DNA of 43,926 bases, taken from Candidatus Gastranaerophilales bacterium. GTDB taxonomy: Bacteria; Cyanobacteriota; Vampirovibrionia; Gastranaerophilales; Gastranaerophilaceae. Each line of letters opens with the position of its first letter. Position 1 is the stretch's first letter. Where the stretch lies: NCBI GenBank assembly GCA_947588745.1, contig CANPYW010000017.1, positions 1 to 43,926 on the forward strand, written 5' to 3'. Below are positions 10,842-23,220 of the stretch, one piece after another. The notes below the pieces were generated by a model. That model did not search any database. It was given only the letters and a program-made list of their open reading frames with translations, and was not told the DNA's origin. The translations under genes and the position numbers were made by a program.

Positions 10842-12830
10842 TTATTTATATATTTTTTTATACATGTGATAACTTCTAAACACTTTTTGTACATAATTTT
10901 TAGTTTCAAGAAGCGGAATATTTTCTATAAATTCATCCAAATCATCCTTTCTATATATTTTTAACCACTTTGAAACCGAACCTTCACCGCCATTATATGC
11001 AGCGACCACAAATACATCGTTATCAAATCTTTCTTTCAAATACTTTAAGTATGTACATCCCAACAATAAATTCGTATTTATATCTTCAATTCCATCAATA
11101 GAATTTATATTTATCTGAAATTTTGAAATAATATACTTTGCTGTTTCAGGCATTAATTGCATTAGACCCAATGCATTTTTTGAGCTTTTTGCCATATCAT
11201 TAAAATAGCTTTCTTCTCTTACTAAAGATATAACAAAAAACGAATCTAAATTATTTGCCGAAGATAAACTATTTATCTCATCAACATAATATCTCGGATA
11301 TGCAAGCTTATACACCGTACTAATTACGGGTGGTTTAATTTCCATTTTATCCAGTTCTTCTCGTGCCAATAATATGGAATGAGCTTTTTTATTTTTCTTT
11401 AATTCAAACCAGCTTTCCACTATAGGATTATTAAAATCCGCATCAAGCCAAATTTCATAATCACCCATATTAAATAAAGTATTGATTAATTTCAAATCTT
11501 TCATATCCAAATTGGATGTAATTATCGGGAATTCTACTTCTTGATTTTTAGCAGGTATTTTTTCCGTTCCAGTTTTCCAAAAATCAGATTTTTTATCTAA
11601 TATGCTTTCCGCTCTTAATCCGTAATAATCATCAGAATACTTAGATGTTAATTTTGATAAATATGTGTGAGCTTCTGAAATTTTATTCTCTTTTAGATAT
11701 ATTTTTGCCATCCAAAATAACATCCTTGGTGTGGATTTTACTTTATCAAAAAGACGTAAATGTTTTTCACCTATTTGCAAGGCAGCTTCATAATCTCTGC
11801 TTTTATATTTATTCCAAAAAACTTGCCACATTGACTCAGGTGCATAATCACTTTTAGGATATTTTTGGATAAGTTCTTCATACATACTTAAGGAATCGGG
11901 GGCAGATAGTATGTTTGCAAGTTTATACATTACATAATCCTGTCCCGCAAGCTTATTTTCAGTAGAATATAAATATACCTGACTCCAATTCTTTAATTTA
12001 CTTCCCGATAAATATGAAGCATAAGCATCATATATTTTAGCTATATTATCCTTCTGTGCATTTTTACCAAATGACTTAAAGCCTGTTTCTATAAGCTTTT
12101 TTGCTATAACTTTATTTCCGGAATAATGATTTGCAAGAACCAAATAATCCCAGCACATATTTACGGGCAGTTTTGAAAAATATTCCAATGCTTTTGCATA
12201 CTTTGCGTTTTTAAAATATGCAATACCTAATGTCTTTTTTTCTTCATCATTTAGTATTTTTGTATATGTTGAAAGTTCTTCTGCCGTATTTAATATATAT
12301 TTAGTGTTTAAACCTTCATCACTTAAGGCTGATTTTAAATAATTTATTAAATATCGGGCGGCTTTTTGACTCTCGCTTTTTTCTTTTGCTATTAAACCTA
12401 GATAATATTCTTCTTCCGTTCCGTCATTTTTTGTTTTATTTTTTATTTTTTCAAAAACCTTTTGAGCTTCATCATACTGTTTTGAATAAAAATAACTCTT
12501 GCCTAAATTCAAAGTAGCAGTTGTCGTAAATACAGAATTCGGTACTTTTTGCAAGAATAAATCATACTTATATGCCGCCATTTTATAATCACCGGCTTTT
12601 TGTGCACTTTTTGCCTGCTTATACAGCGACATTGCATATAAAGGACTTATTTTACTTATTTTTCCAAAATTATAATACGCATTTGAATAATCACCTTTTT
12701 CATAAAATTCAACACCTTGTTTATAATATTGTGGTGAATTCTCTGTTATTTTATCATTATAAATAAGTACCGTTATTACACAAGGCACTATTACTACCAA
12801 TATTCCCAATATATATTTTAAATATTTCAT
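10842..12830 (-). CDS. Slt-type lytic transglycosylase with TPR-like superhelix
   Basis: 662 residues from ATG at 12830. A longer frame begins at 12932 but would overlap the cyclase gene by 86 bases; the chosen start has AAGG 8 bases upstream and begins with a signal anchor (MKYLKYILGILVVIVPCVITVLIY). Residues 30-480 are helical repeats of TPR type, like the ring of Slt70. The C-terminal SLT domain has REESYFN with E540 as the likely catalytic acid, NALGLMQLMPETA and AAYNGGEGSV. It cleaves peptidoglycan glycan strands to 1,6-anhydro products in the periplasm. It follows the diguanylate cyclase stop by 16 bases, so the two are probably one transcript. Confidence 0.88.
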   Translation of the reverse strand: MKYLKYILGILVVIVPCVITVLIYNDKITENSPQYYKQGVEFYEKGDYSNAYYNFGKISKISPLYAMSLYKQAKSAQKAGDYKMAAYKYDLFLQKVPNSVFTTTATLNLGKSYFYSKQYDEAQKVFEKIKNKTKNDGTEEEYYLGLIAKEKSESQKAARYLINYLKSALSDEGLNTKYILNTAEELSTYTKILNDEEKKTLGIAYFKNAKYAKALEYFSKLPVNMCWDYLVLANHYSGNKVIAKKLIETGFKSFGKNAQKDNIAKIYDAYASYLSGSKLKNWSQVYLYSTENKLAGQDYVMYKLANILSAPDSLSMYEELIQKYPKSDYAPESMWQVFWNKYKSRDYEAALQIGEKHLRLFDKVKSTPRMLFWMAKIYLKENKISEAHTYLSKLTSKYSDDYYGLRAESILDKKSDFWKTGTEKIPAKNQEVEFPIITSNLDMKDLKLINTLFNMGDYEIWLDADFNNPIVESWFELKKNKKAHSILLAREELDKMEIKPPVISTVYKLAYPRYYVDEINSLSSANNLDSFFVISLVREESYFNDMAKSSKNALGLMQLMPETAKYIISKFQININSIDGIEDINTNLLLGCTYLKYLKERFDNDVFVVAAYNGGEGSVSKWLKIYRKDDLDEFIENIPLLETKNYVQKVFRSYHMYKKIYK

Positions 12831-12846
12831 GTGTTTAACCTTATAA

Positions 12847-14283
12847 TTATTCGGCTGTGATAACTCTGTTTCTTCCTCGTTTTTTTGCTTCATATAATGC
12901 TTTATCTGCTGATTGTACAAATGTATCTGCATTCATATTATCAGTATATGAACATACACCTATACTTATTGTAACACTTATATATTGAACTTTATCATTT
13001 CCTGTTCCCTTCAAATCTACTTTCATTTCTTCTATTACTTTTCTTAAACGCTGTGCAACTGATACTGCTTCCGCCATTTTTGTCTGAGGCAATAATACAA
13101 AAAATTCTTCACCGCCGTATCTGCAAGCTATATCATACTCTCTTATCTCATTGCATATTACTTCAGACACACTTTTTAATACTCTATCTCCCGCCGCATG
13201 CCCGTATGTATCATTTACTATCTTAAAATAGTCCACATCAAGCATCATACAGCATAAAGGAGTATTATTTCTTTTACTGTTTGATACTTCCTGTTTAATT
13301 CTTATTTCAAATTGACGTCTGTTATTAAGGCCCGTTAAGGCATCGAGCGTTGCATATTTTAATACTTCCGCATATACATTAGCTCTTTGTATAGTTAAAC
13401 TTGACTGACGAGTCAACTGGATTAAATAATCAATATCTTTTTGGAATAATCTTTCTATATTACTGTACGCTACGACGGCACCGAGTATATTATCATCACT
13501 TATTAATGGAAATGCCCCTATTTTATAATCATCAGAAAGAATATAATCCGTACGTTTATTAATATTGTTTAACAAGGAATATATATTTTTATCATTACAA
13601 GAAGTTGGCCATACAAGCTCATATTGTTCATTCCTGTATATAAATATATAAATTAAATGAGCAGGCATAAATCTGTCTATCATTTCACCTATCAGAGGAA
13701 TTATATAAGATAATTCGTACTGACTTTCAATAATCTTGGCGATATCTTTCATGGCTTTATAAAAATTCAGACTGACTTCCATTTGTTCGTTCAACAAATA
13801 GTTAATTATTGCACCCGATATCAATTTTGATGATATATTTAACATTGCAAAAAAATCTTTTGTAAATGCATTTTTTTCGCAAAATACTCTCATTAAACCG
13901 AATATTTCACCATTTGAAGAAAGCGGAAAAATTATTGTATTTTTATCTCTTTTTAACTCTGATATTTTATACTGTTCATCACTATTAAGTTCATAACTGA
14001 AATATTCATCATTAAAATAAAATTTTGAACCGTCCGACATAGACAGATTTGAATAAGCATAATTTATTTCTTTTTCATCATTTCCGTATATTTTCCAATC
14101 ATTTGAAAAATCTTTCAACATCATATTGTTATTATCCCAAATAACAAACTCTGCTTTTTCCGTATCCAAATAAGTTTGAAATAATTTATTTATTGATAAA
14201 ATCGTACCCACAGGCGAAACTCGTTTAATGAGTATATTTGATAATTTATTTAAAAATTCAATATATTGTTCACGTTTAATCAT
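12847..14283 (-). CDS. GAF-GGDEF diguanylate cyclase
   Basis: 478 residues, no membrane segment. Two regions of GAF-like composition (about 1-165 and 170-305; for example LIGAVVAYSNIERLFQKDID) precede a GGDEF domain (about 308-478) that starts TLDALTGLNNRRQFE. The active-site loop is RYGGEEF (390-394 for GGEEF) and an inhibitory-site RxxD (R381-E-Y-D384) lies at the canonical spacing, so the enzyme should make c-di-GMP from two GTP and be feedback inhibited. The start overlaps the TPR protein stop by one base (TAATG), a sign of translational coupling. The GAF ligands are unknown. Confidence 0.9.
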   Translation of the reverse strand: MIKREQYIEFLNKLSNILIKRVSPVGTILSINKLFQTYLDTEKAEFVIWDNNNMMLKDFSNDWKIYGNDEKEINYAYSNLSMSDGSKFYFNDEYFSYELNSDEQYKISELKRDKNTIIFPLSSNGEIFGLMRVFCEKNAFTKDFFAMLNISSKLISGAIINYLLNEQMEVSLNFYKAMKDIAKIIESQYELSYIIPLIGEMIDRFMPAHLIYIFIYRNEQYELVWPTSCNDKNIYSLLNNINKRTDYILSDDYKIGAFPLISDDNILGAVVAYSNIERLFQKDIDYLIQLTRQSSLTIQRANVYAEVLKYATLDALTGLNNRRQFEIRIKQEVSNSKRNNTPLCCMMLDVDYFKIVNDTYGHAAGDRVLKSVSEVICNEIREYDIACRYGGEEFFVLLPQTKMAEAVSVAQRLRKVIEEMKVDLKGTGNDKVQYISVTISIGVCSYTDNMNADTFVQSADKALYEAKKRGRNRVITAE

Positions 14284-15344
14284 TATTTCACTTCTTCAAA
14301 TTGTTTAGTGTACGCACATTTTAGCAGTTCTTTCATATTAAAATCTTTTTGGACATCTGCTGTTACTTTTCCATTTTTATAAGTTATATTGTCCTTCGAT
14401 AATGACGTTATTTCAACCCTGTTTTTTAAATAATCATAATCATTACCGTTTAATATTCTTCTCTTTATCTCATTTATAATACCATATATATATTTACTTC
14501 GTTCTTCATTACCGTAATAATCCAATAACATTGTTGATTTTTCAAATTCATCAAGTGCTTCTTTATTCAGGTTCATTGATCTTAATAACAGTGCAAAATT
14601 ATAATGAGCTTCAAAATTATCGGGTTTTATGTTTATCGCTTTGCAATACCCGCTTGCCGCAGAATTATAATCCCCCAACAAATGATTGGTTAACGCTAAA
14701 TTATACGTATTATCAAAATCATTTTTTAAATATTTTTCGGCTTCTTTATATGCCGTTTTCGCTTTTTTTAAATATCTTACGGAAGCTCTTGTTTTATCGC
14801 CCATATACACTGCTTTTCCCCTATAGGCAAGCCCCATATTATAGTATGCCAGTCCTTTATTTGCAATTGTAGTTTTTTTATTGTTAAAAACGAAAGGAAT
14901 ATTAATCGTAAACGGATTAGAATTAATTACTCTGCCGTATTCCTGTATCGCTTTATCATAATCTGCCATTTTTTCGGACAATATTATTCCTAAATCCATT
15001 CTGCAGACCATATAATTCGGACTGTATTTCAGAGCATTTTCATAAGCATTTACCGCCTCGTAATAGTTTTCAAAACTCACATATATATTTCCTAAATTGC
15101 AGCTTGCTCTTGAATGGCCGGGATAATGTCTTAATGCCGTTTTATAGTATTCGACTGCTTTTTGATACTTCGTTGCTTTAAAGGCTTTATCCCCTTGATA
15201 TACATAATAAAAACCTATACATTTGTTATACTGAACTATATACCAACTTTTAAAAAAGTATAATGAGGCAAAAAAAGCAACAACAAGCATAAATAACAAA
15301 AATTTTGTTATTTTCAGGTTTAGCAGTTTTACAATGAACCCCAC
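14283..15344 (-). CDS. membrane-anchored TPR protein
   Basis: 353 residues from a GTG start with GGAG 8 bases upstream. One N-terminal membrane segment (about residues 13-32) is followed by at least five TPR-type repeats: AFKATKYQKAVEYYKTALRH, SFENYYEAVNAYENALKYSP, KAIQEYGRVINSNP, and later SAASGYCKAINIKPDNFEAH and KEALDEFEKS. TPR arrays bind partner proteins. The gene begins 17 bases after gyrB and overlaps the diguanylate cyclase start, so it may scaffold the cyclase or the transglycosylase; that is inference from position. Confidence 0.8.
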   Translation of the reverse strand: MGFIVKLLNLKITKFLLFMLVVAFFASLYFFKSWYIVQYNKCIGFYYVYQGDKAFKATKYQKAVEYYKTALRHYPGHSRASCNLGNIYVSFENYYEAVNAYENALKYSPNYMVCRMDLGIILSEKMADYDKAIQEYGRVINSNPFTINIPFVFNNKKTTIANKGLAYYNMGLAYRGKAVYMGDKTRASVRYLKKAKTAYKEAEKYLKNDFDNTYNLALTNHLLGDYNSAASGYCKAINIKPDNFEAHYNFALLLRSMNLNKEALDEFEKSTMLLDYYGNEERSKYIYGIINEIKRRILNGNDYDYLKNRVEITSLSKDNITYKNGKVTADVQKDFNMKELLKCAYTKQFEEVK

Positions 15345-15361
15345 TACTTTTCTCCGCAGCT

Positions 15362-17827
<2,466 letters not shown>

Positions 17828-17972
17828 CTATACTTATAATATATTATTCTACTACAAATATGTTCACGTGCCAATTTTGTTTATTAAAATTTATTTAGTA
17901 AAGATATTTATAAATATTTGCAAAAACATCCGTATTGTTTTTTAATATTAATAATTAATAAGAATTGCGAGA

Positions 17973-19139
17973 ATGGATATGGAATTTGAAAAATTATTAC
18001 AGCAAGGTGTTATAAAACAAATTATAACAGAAACTCAAAGAAATGAACTGCTAAATTTGCTGAAAGAAAATGAGGAAGAAAAACAACCACATTCCAAAAC
18101 CGTAGAAGAACAAGCATCTTGCAACACCACATCTACCGCCCCAAAAGAAGAACAAATATTTCCGGATACGGTAGTGCAACAGACATCTCCCGTTATTAAA
18201 ATATTGTATTATATTGGTGGAATACACATATTTGGTGCAATGATTGCCCTTATGTCGCATACAATTCAGCATAGTTCATATACCGTTATTTTACTTTTGG
18301 GAACTTTATATGCCATTTTATACTATCTTACAGGCGAATTTTTCTGGAAGAAAAACGAAAAAGTTCCTGCCGAAATATTATATTTTATCTTTATATGCTC
18401 CATTTCTTTCATAATTTTGGATATTGAAAAAATGACAGGGTTCTTTCCTCATTTTTCAGATATAGGCAAAATTGACAATTATTGGGAATTATGCAGATTT
18501 CCTACAATTATTCTATCGGTGCTTATAATAATAATCAATTCTTTTTTGCAAAAACACAGAAGCCTATCTTTGCTTGCAATACCTACCATATTCTGTTTTC
18601 AGAATATTTATTTGATATTATTACAATCTGTAATGAAAGATAATTTCTTTAAAACGGAAATTTTGGTTAATTCAAATTTGATTTTCTTTATAATTTTGGC
18701 TGCAATTGCTTTTATTAAAGACAGAGTTACAAAAGCCGATTATTCAAAATGGATGTATTTTATATCCTCAATCGGAATTTTATTTTCAATGCTCTTTATA
18801 TTTTACGATTACGGAAATTCGAATGTGAGTGAAAGCATTGTACAGCCTAAAATGTTTATATTATGCATAATTTATACTATTATCGGAACATTAATACAAA
18901 GAAAATCTTTTTCAATTTTAGGCATTTTGGGTATAATTGACTATATTATGTATTTTGAATTTACTCATATTAAACATAATACCCTGCTTTTAACCAGTGT
19001 GATAATAATTACGGGGTTGCTAATCCTTTCAGCGGGTGTATTGTGTAATAAAAACTCCGAAAAAATATATAATTATTTTGAAAACATGCTGCCTAACAAT
19101 GTCAAAAAGCTGCTTCCAAAAAACAGAAATATAAATTAG
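17973..19139 (+). CDS. polytopic membrane protein, unknown function
   Basis: 388 residues. A soluble N-terminal stretch of about 70 residues (two helices, then a Glu/Lys/Thr-rich linker) precedes about ten membrane segments from residue 75 on. The opening MEFEKLLQQGVIKQIITETQ resembles the start of DUF2157-type membrane proteins, but the match is loose. Two starts are possible, ATG 17973 or ATG 17979; GAGA suits the second better. It is divergent from gyrB and convergent with the ABC ATPase gene, leaving 3 bases between the stops. No function is assigned. Confidence 0.75.
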   Translation: MDMEFEKLLQQGVIKQIITETQRNELLNLLKENEEEKQPHSKTVEEQASCNTTSTAPKEEQIFPDTVVQQTSPVIKILYYIGGIHIFGAMIALMSHTIQHSSYTVILLLGTLYAILYYLTGEFFWKKNEKVPAEILYFIFICSISFIILDIEKMTGFFPHFSDIGKIDNYWELCRFPTIILSVLIIIINSFLQKHRSLSLLAIPTIFCFQNIYLILLQSVMKDNFFKTEILVNSNLIFFIILAAIAFIKDRVTKADYSKWMYFISSIGILFSMLFIFYDYGNSNVSESIVQPKMFILCIIYTIIGTLIQRKSFSILGILGIIDYIMYFEFTHIKHNTLLLTSVIIITGLLILSAGVLCNKNSEKIYNYFENMLPNNVKKLLPKNRNIN

Positions 19140-19149
19140 AATTTATATT
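19128..19149. terminator. A/T-only palindrome spanning two convergent stops, possible bidirectional terminator
   Basis: AATATAAATT and AATTTATATT form a perfect 10-bp inverted repeat with a 2-base centre. It includes the stop codons of the plus-strand membrane protein and the minus-strand ABC ATPase. With no G or C in the stem it would be a weak hairpin. Confidence 0.25.
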
Positions 19150-20198
19150 CTATTTTCTGTGTCAATATCAAAAAACATCAAATCATTTGTATTAATATGC
19201 AGGGTTATTGTACCATGTAATCTGACATCAGCAGGTAAAATTGCGGAACAATCAATCCCGTTAGCTTTAAAATACACTATCTGATTACTTCCAAGCATTT
19301 CTGAAATTTCAATATTAGACTCAAAAGCAAAATTACTATTTGTTAAACTGAAATTTTCCGCACGTACTCCGATTAATACCTGATTTCTTGAATTCAATTT
19401 TGTTTTTTGTTCTTCATTTAACTTAAATGCAGAATTATTAAATGATACCATATCACCGTTTATATCGGCTTTTATAAAATTCATTGCCGGAGAACCTAAA
19501 AACCCGCCTACAAATTTATTTTTAGGGTTATTATATACATCAGCCGGCGAACCTATCTGCTGAATAATACCTTTATCAATAACCGCAATTCTGTCCCCCA
19601 TTGTTAATGCTTCAGTTTGATCATGAGTAACATATATAAAAGTTGTCTGCAATTTTTGATGAAGCTTTTTTATCTCTGCTCTCATTTGAACCCTTAATTT
19701 TGCATCTAAATTAGATAAAGGCTCATCCATTAAAAATACTCTGGGATTTCTGACTATAGCACGACCTAAAGCTACCCTTTGACGCTGACCGCCTGACAAC
19801 TGTTTGGGTTTTCTTTGCAATAAATCACTAAGATTTAATATTTCAGCAGCTTCTTTAACCTTTATATCTATGTTCTTTTTATCTATTTTTCTCATTTTTA
19901 AAGGGAAAGCCATATTTTCATATACACTCATGTGCGGATATAATGCATAATTTTGAAACACAAACGCAATATCACGTTCTTTTGGATGCACATTATTTAC
20001 ACATTTACCATCTATATATATTTCTCCGGATGTAATATCTTCTAATCCTGCTATCATTCTTAACAGAGTTGACTTTCCGCAGCCTGAGGAACCAACCAGA
20101 ACTAAGAATTCTTTATCTTGAACAGTTAAATTAATATTATCAATAATCTTTTTCTTATCGTAAATCTTTACGGCATTTTTTAATTCGACTTGAGCCAT
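19143..20198 (-). CDS. sugar ABC transporter ATP-binding protein (UgpC/MsmX/MalK type)
   Basis: 351 residues. Walker [11 protein letters not shown] loop [16 protein letters not shown], signature [15 protein letters not shown], Walker [14 protein letters not shown] and switch His in [10 protein letters not shown] are all intact. The roughly 110-residue C-terminal regulatory part fits the OB/TOBE domains of the carbohydrate-uptake subfamily. No permease or binding protein gene is next to it, so it may power several sugar transporters, as MsmX does in Firmicutes; that is inference. It starts 9 bases after the kinase-like gene. Confidence 0.9.
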   Translation of the reverse strand: MAQVELKNAVKIYDKKKIIDNINLTVQDKEFLVLVGSSGCGKSTLLRMIAGLEDITSGEIYIDGKCVNNVHPKERDIAFVFQNYALYPHMSVYENMAFPLKMRKIDKKNIDIKVKEAAEILNLSDLLQRKPKQLSGGQRQRVALGRAIVRNPRVFLMDEPLSNLDAKLRVQMRAEIKKLHQKLQTTFIYVTHDQTEALTMGDRIAVIDKGIIQQIGSPADVYNNPKNKFVGGFLGSPAMNFIKADINGDMVSFNNSAFKLNEEQKTKLNSRNQVLIGVRAENFSLTNSNFAFESNIEISEMLGSNQIVYFKANGIDCSAILPADVRLHGTITLHINTNDLMFFDIDTENRI

Positions 20199-20207
20199 AC
20201 CAACTGC

Positions 20208-21353
20208 CTATTTTGCTTCTACTATTGATTTTTCCACGGGGACAATAAAACAGAACGATGCCTGATTTTCATACCTGCAATTTATCCAAATTTCTCCTTT
20301 TAATTTATGAAGATATTTTTGTGTACTGCCTAATAACAAACTTTGAAGCAGATATTTTTTTGAATTTTTATCCGCTTGCAAATATGGATTAAATACATCT
20401 TCCCCTCCATATTGTGAGGTATCTAACCCTTTACAATCTATTTCAAGCATTATATAAGATTTTTCATTAACTTTATCATTAACTTCAAATCCTTTTGTTA
20501 AAAGATATTCAGGTAGCGGATTTGATATATTTATAGTTATTGAACCTGTTTCTATACAAGTAATTGCGTTATCTATTAAGTTAGATATAACTCCTTTTAT
20601 AACATTTTTATCCGAATAACAGTTTTGTTTTATTAAATCAGATGAATTTACACTTAGTTTTATATCTTTATTTTTAAATTTGACATTCGATTCATTAATA
20701 ACAACCGAAACTAATGCCGCTATATCAAAACTGCCAAACTCAAACTTATATAAATCAGATTCGACTTCGGAAAGTTCAATCAACTTGTTTATCAATAACA
20801 ATAGTTCAGAAGAATTACTGTTAATAATATTTATATATTTTGCCTGTTTCTCGTTTAATTCACCACTTAACCCCTCCATCATAGCTTGAGAAAAGCCTAC
20901 AACAGAATGAAGCGGCGAGCGTAAATAATTTGCCATTTTGATTAATAATACATTTTTTGTATTATTTAAAAATTTATGCTCCTGCCTCTCGGCAATAAGC
21001 TGTTCCAGTAATGAATGGTCTTGCGTATTATCCGCTATCGATAAAATATATCTCTTATTTTGTGTTGATGATACATCCGTAACTTTTACATCTGTTATTT
21101 TGGTATTCTGTTCTTCCGTTATAATTTTCAAAACCTGCTTCATATTATCGGGTCTGTTTAACAAAAAATTATCAGAATGAAGTATAAAAAAGTCATTCAA
21201 ATTTCTGCCTTTTAACTTTTGAGTTTCAAAAAGCTTAAATGCACTCTTATTTGCATAATATATTTTTCCTTTATCATCCGTTACAAGAACCGCATCCGGC
21301 AAATATGCCAGAACATTGTACTGTTTACCTAACAATAGACTAAATATATTCAT
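20208..21353 (-). CDS. PAS-containing histidine kinase-like protein lacking the phospho-accepting His
   Basis: 381 residues with no membrane segment. A PAS domain (about 10-110, LPDAVLVTDDKGKIYYANKS) is followed by a HisKA-like helix pair and an ATPase-like domain. In the H box the usual SHELRTPL is replaced by ANYLRSPL, so N142 stands where the phosphorylated His should be. The N box is recognisable (NLIDNAITC), the G1 box is degenerate (DCKGLD) and a G2 box is not visible. It is therefore probably a pseudokinase or signal-binding scaffold. An AAGGGA site 8 bases before ATG supports the start. It lies just downstream of the sigma factor gene. Confidence 0.8.
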   Translation of the reverse strand: MNIFSLLLGKQYNVLAYLPDAVLVTDDKGKIYYANKSAFKLFETQKLKGRNLNDFFILHSDNFLLNRPDNMKQVLKIITEEQNTKITDVKVTDVSSTQNKRYILSIADNTQDHSLLEQLIAERQEHKFLNNTKNVLLIKMANYLRSPLHSVVGFSQAMMEGLSGELNEKQAKYINIINSNSSELLLLINKLIELSEVESDLYKFEFGSFDIAALVSVVINESNVKFKNKDIKLSVNSSDLIKQNCYSDKNVIKGVISNLIDNAITCIETGSITINISNPLPEYLLTKGFEVNDKVNEKSYIMLEIDCKGLDTSQYGGEDVFNPYLQADKNSKKYLLQSLLLGSTQKYLHKLKGEIWINCRYENQASFCFIVPVEKSIVEAK

Positions 21354-21436
21354 GAAAAAAATCCCTTACAACAGATAATTACGATAATACTTCATGAGCA
21401 TTATTTTATCACATTATAAGGAATTTTAACAGTAAC

Positions 21437-22384
21437 TTAATTCAAATAATCTTTTAAAATGTTTATATCTTCAATATTTCTAAGTTTCTTTAAAGCTGTG
21501 TTTTCTATTTGCCTTATACGTTCTTTTGAAAACCCCATAATTCTGCCTAATTCTTCAAGTGTTTTAGGTCTGCTTCCATCTATCCCAAAACGTTCTTTTA
21601 TAATTTGACGTTCCCTTTCCGTTAATTTATTCAAAAATTTTGATATATGTTTCTGCAAAAGAATATTATGAGTATTACTTTCAGGTGAAGCATAATTATC
21701 ATCAGAAATATAATCTTCCAATGATAAATTTTCCGCAACCGGTGTATCTAAACTTACAGGTTCTAACTTTAAAGTGCTAAGTGCCATTTGTACTTGCTTA
21801 ACAGGCAATTTTGTATGCTTTGATATTTCTTCTTCCGTCGGCTCATGACCTAAATTATAATTTAATTCAAAAACCGCCTTCTTAACCAGTCTGATTTTAT
21901 CTATCATGTGTACCGGTATACGAATTACTTTTGAATTATTGGCAATTGCCCTCACTATTGTCTGCCTTATCCACCATGTAGCATAAGTTGAAAATTTAAA
22001 CCCTTTTGAATAATCAAACTTATTCGCCGCCTTTATTAAGCCTAAAGAACCTTCCTGCACTAAATCCATAAACAAGACCCCCTGACCTGTATACTTCTTT
22101 GCTATACTCACAACCAGTCTTAAATTTGATTGAATTAGCTTCTTCTTTGCAATAAGTGCCTGTGCTTTATCCCCTTCTAATATCTTCCGTCCGAGTTCCT
22201 GCTCCTCCGTTCGCTTTAACAGTTTTGTTTTACCTATATCTTTTAAATACATCTGCAAAATATCATCTTTAAACACAACACTGTTAAACGATGTTATTTC
22301 GTCCTCACTTTCATCCCCATTCTCATCTTTTATTTGCAAATAATTTTCTTCATAACAATAATCATCAACATATTGAATTGCCAT
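21437..22384 (-). CDS. sigma-70 family RNA polymerase sigma factor, group 2-like or short SigA
   Basis: 315 residues. Region 1.2 is present ([15 protein letters not shown]), then region 2 with [43 protein letters not shown] and [12 protein letters not shown], region 3, and region 4 with [20 protein letters not shown]. Region 1.1 is absent or much reduced and the non-conserved insert is missing. Region 4.2 has [16 protein letters not shown], slightly different from the usual TRERIRQIEAKALRKL, so a group 2 sigma factor is likely; I cannot exclude that it is the main sigma factor. GAGGG before the ATG supports the start. Confidence 0.88.
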   Translation of the reverse strand: MAIQYVDDYCYEENYLQIKDENGDESEDEITSFNSVVFKDDILQMYLKDIGKTKLLKRTEEQELGRKILEGDKAQALIAKKKLIQSNLRLVVSIAKKYTGQGVLFMDLVQEGSLGLIKAANKFDYSKGFKFSTYATWWIRQTIVRAIANNSKVIRIPVHMIDKIRLVKKAVFELNYNLGHEPTEEEISKHTKLPVKQVQMALSTLKLEPVSLDTPVAENLSLEDYISDDNYASPESNTHNILLQKHISKFLNKLTERERQIIKERFGIDGSRPKTLEELGRIMGFSKERIRQIENTALKKLRNIEDINILKDYLN

Positions 22385-22442
22385 TATAAACCCTCTTTTT
22401 TACTAAAATTACGTATGTATAACTTAAAAATAATGACGATTG

Positions 22443-22470
22443 ATTATATATTGTGTTCCTGTTTTGTTAA
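22443..22470 (-). promoter_or_regulatory. sigma-70 promoter for the sigma factor gene
   Basis: On the minus strand TTAACA (22470-22465) and a perfect TATAAT (22448-22443) are 16 bases apart, 59 bases before the ATG. It lies between the terminator of hsp20 and the sigma gene. Confidence 0.6.
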
Positions 22471-22484
22471 AAAATTATTTATAT

Positions 22485-22518
22485 AAAAAGCCTGTAGTCA
22501 GATAACTACAGGCTTTTT
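22485..22518 (-). terminator. rho-independent terminator of hsp20
   Basis: A perfect 14-bp stem (AAAAAGCCTGTAGT with its complement) closes a 6-base loop, with T runs on both sides, 20 bases past the hsp20 stop. Confidence 0.85.
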
Positions 22519-22537
22519 CAAATTTCTATAATATTTG

Positions 22538-22993
22538 TTATTTTACTATTAATTTTTTAGTCTGTTCTTTTTCTTTATGAATTTTAGGTGCAATAATTAC
22601 TAATATACCATGTTCAAGCTTTGCTTCCGTTTTATCAACATCAATTGCTTCCGGAAATTGAATTATCCTTGAAAATTCGCCGTAACTGAACTCTGAATGT
22701 CTGTAATCCTTATCTTCTTCTTTTGTTTCATCAACTTTTACGGCTTTGATATTCAAATAATCTTTTTCAATATCAATGTCTAAATCCTCTTTTTTTATGC
22801 CTGGAAGTTCAGCCTTAACTTCAAACTCATTACCTTTGTCTGAAATTTCTATAGGCATTGAAAGTTTATCACCTTTATCCCAATACATATTTTGAGGAAA
22901 ATACGTGTCAAAATGCCTGTTCAACAAAGAGCTGATTTCATCATTCACAGTTCTAATAAAACTATCAGGTGCTTTTCTGATTAAGAATTTCAT
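22538..22993 (-). CDS. small heat-shock protein, Hsp20/alpha-crystallin family
   Basis: 151 residues. The alpha-crystallin domain (about 45-140) shows VKAELPGIKKEDLDIDIE, a YGEFSRIIQFPEAID segment and the closing AKLEHGILVIIAPK, all typical of bacterial Hsp20. Such chaperones hold unfolding proteins as oligomers without ATP. AAGGAG 8 bases before the ATG supports the start. I see no CIRCE operator in the 200 bases upstream, so control is probably through the sigma factor or another regulator. Confidence 0.93.
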   Translation of the reverse strand: MKFLIRKAPDSFIRTVNDEISSLLNRHFDTYFPQNMYWDKGDKLSMPIEISDKGNEFEVKAELPGIKKEDLDIDIEKDYLNIKAVKVDETKEEDKDYRHSEFSYGEFSRIIQFPEAIDVDKTEAKLEHGILVIIAPKIHKEKEQTKKLIVK

Positions 22994-23220
22994 AATTTGC
23001 TCCTTTCAATTTATTACTACTTTCAACACTTTTGTTATAACTCTTTTTTTTATGATTTCTGACTTTTTTAACATTTATTTAACAATTGAAAGTTAATGCA
23101 GCTGAACAATTATAATTTAATTTACAAGCTTAGTATCTTATTCAAAATCAAAAATTGACACTAGAGTGGACACAAGAGAAATTTAAAACAGGCAGAATTG
23201 TTATAAATAAAGAGAAAAAA

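Noticed and set aside
12831-12932. Longer N-terminus for the lytic transglycosylase
   Set aside because: It would overlap the cyclase gene by 86 bases; ATG 12830 has a ribosome site and begins directly with a signal anchor.
22994-23110. CIRCE operator upstream of hsp20
   Set aside because: No TTAGCACTC-type inverted repeat is present.
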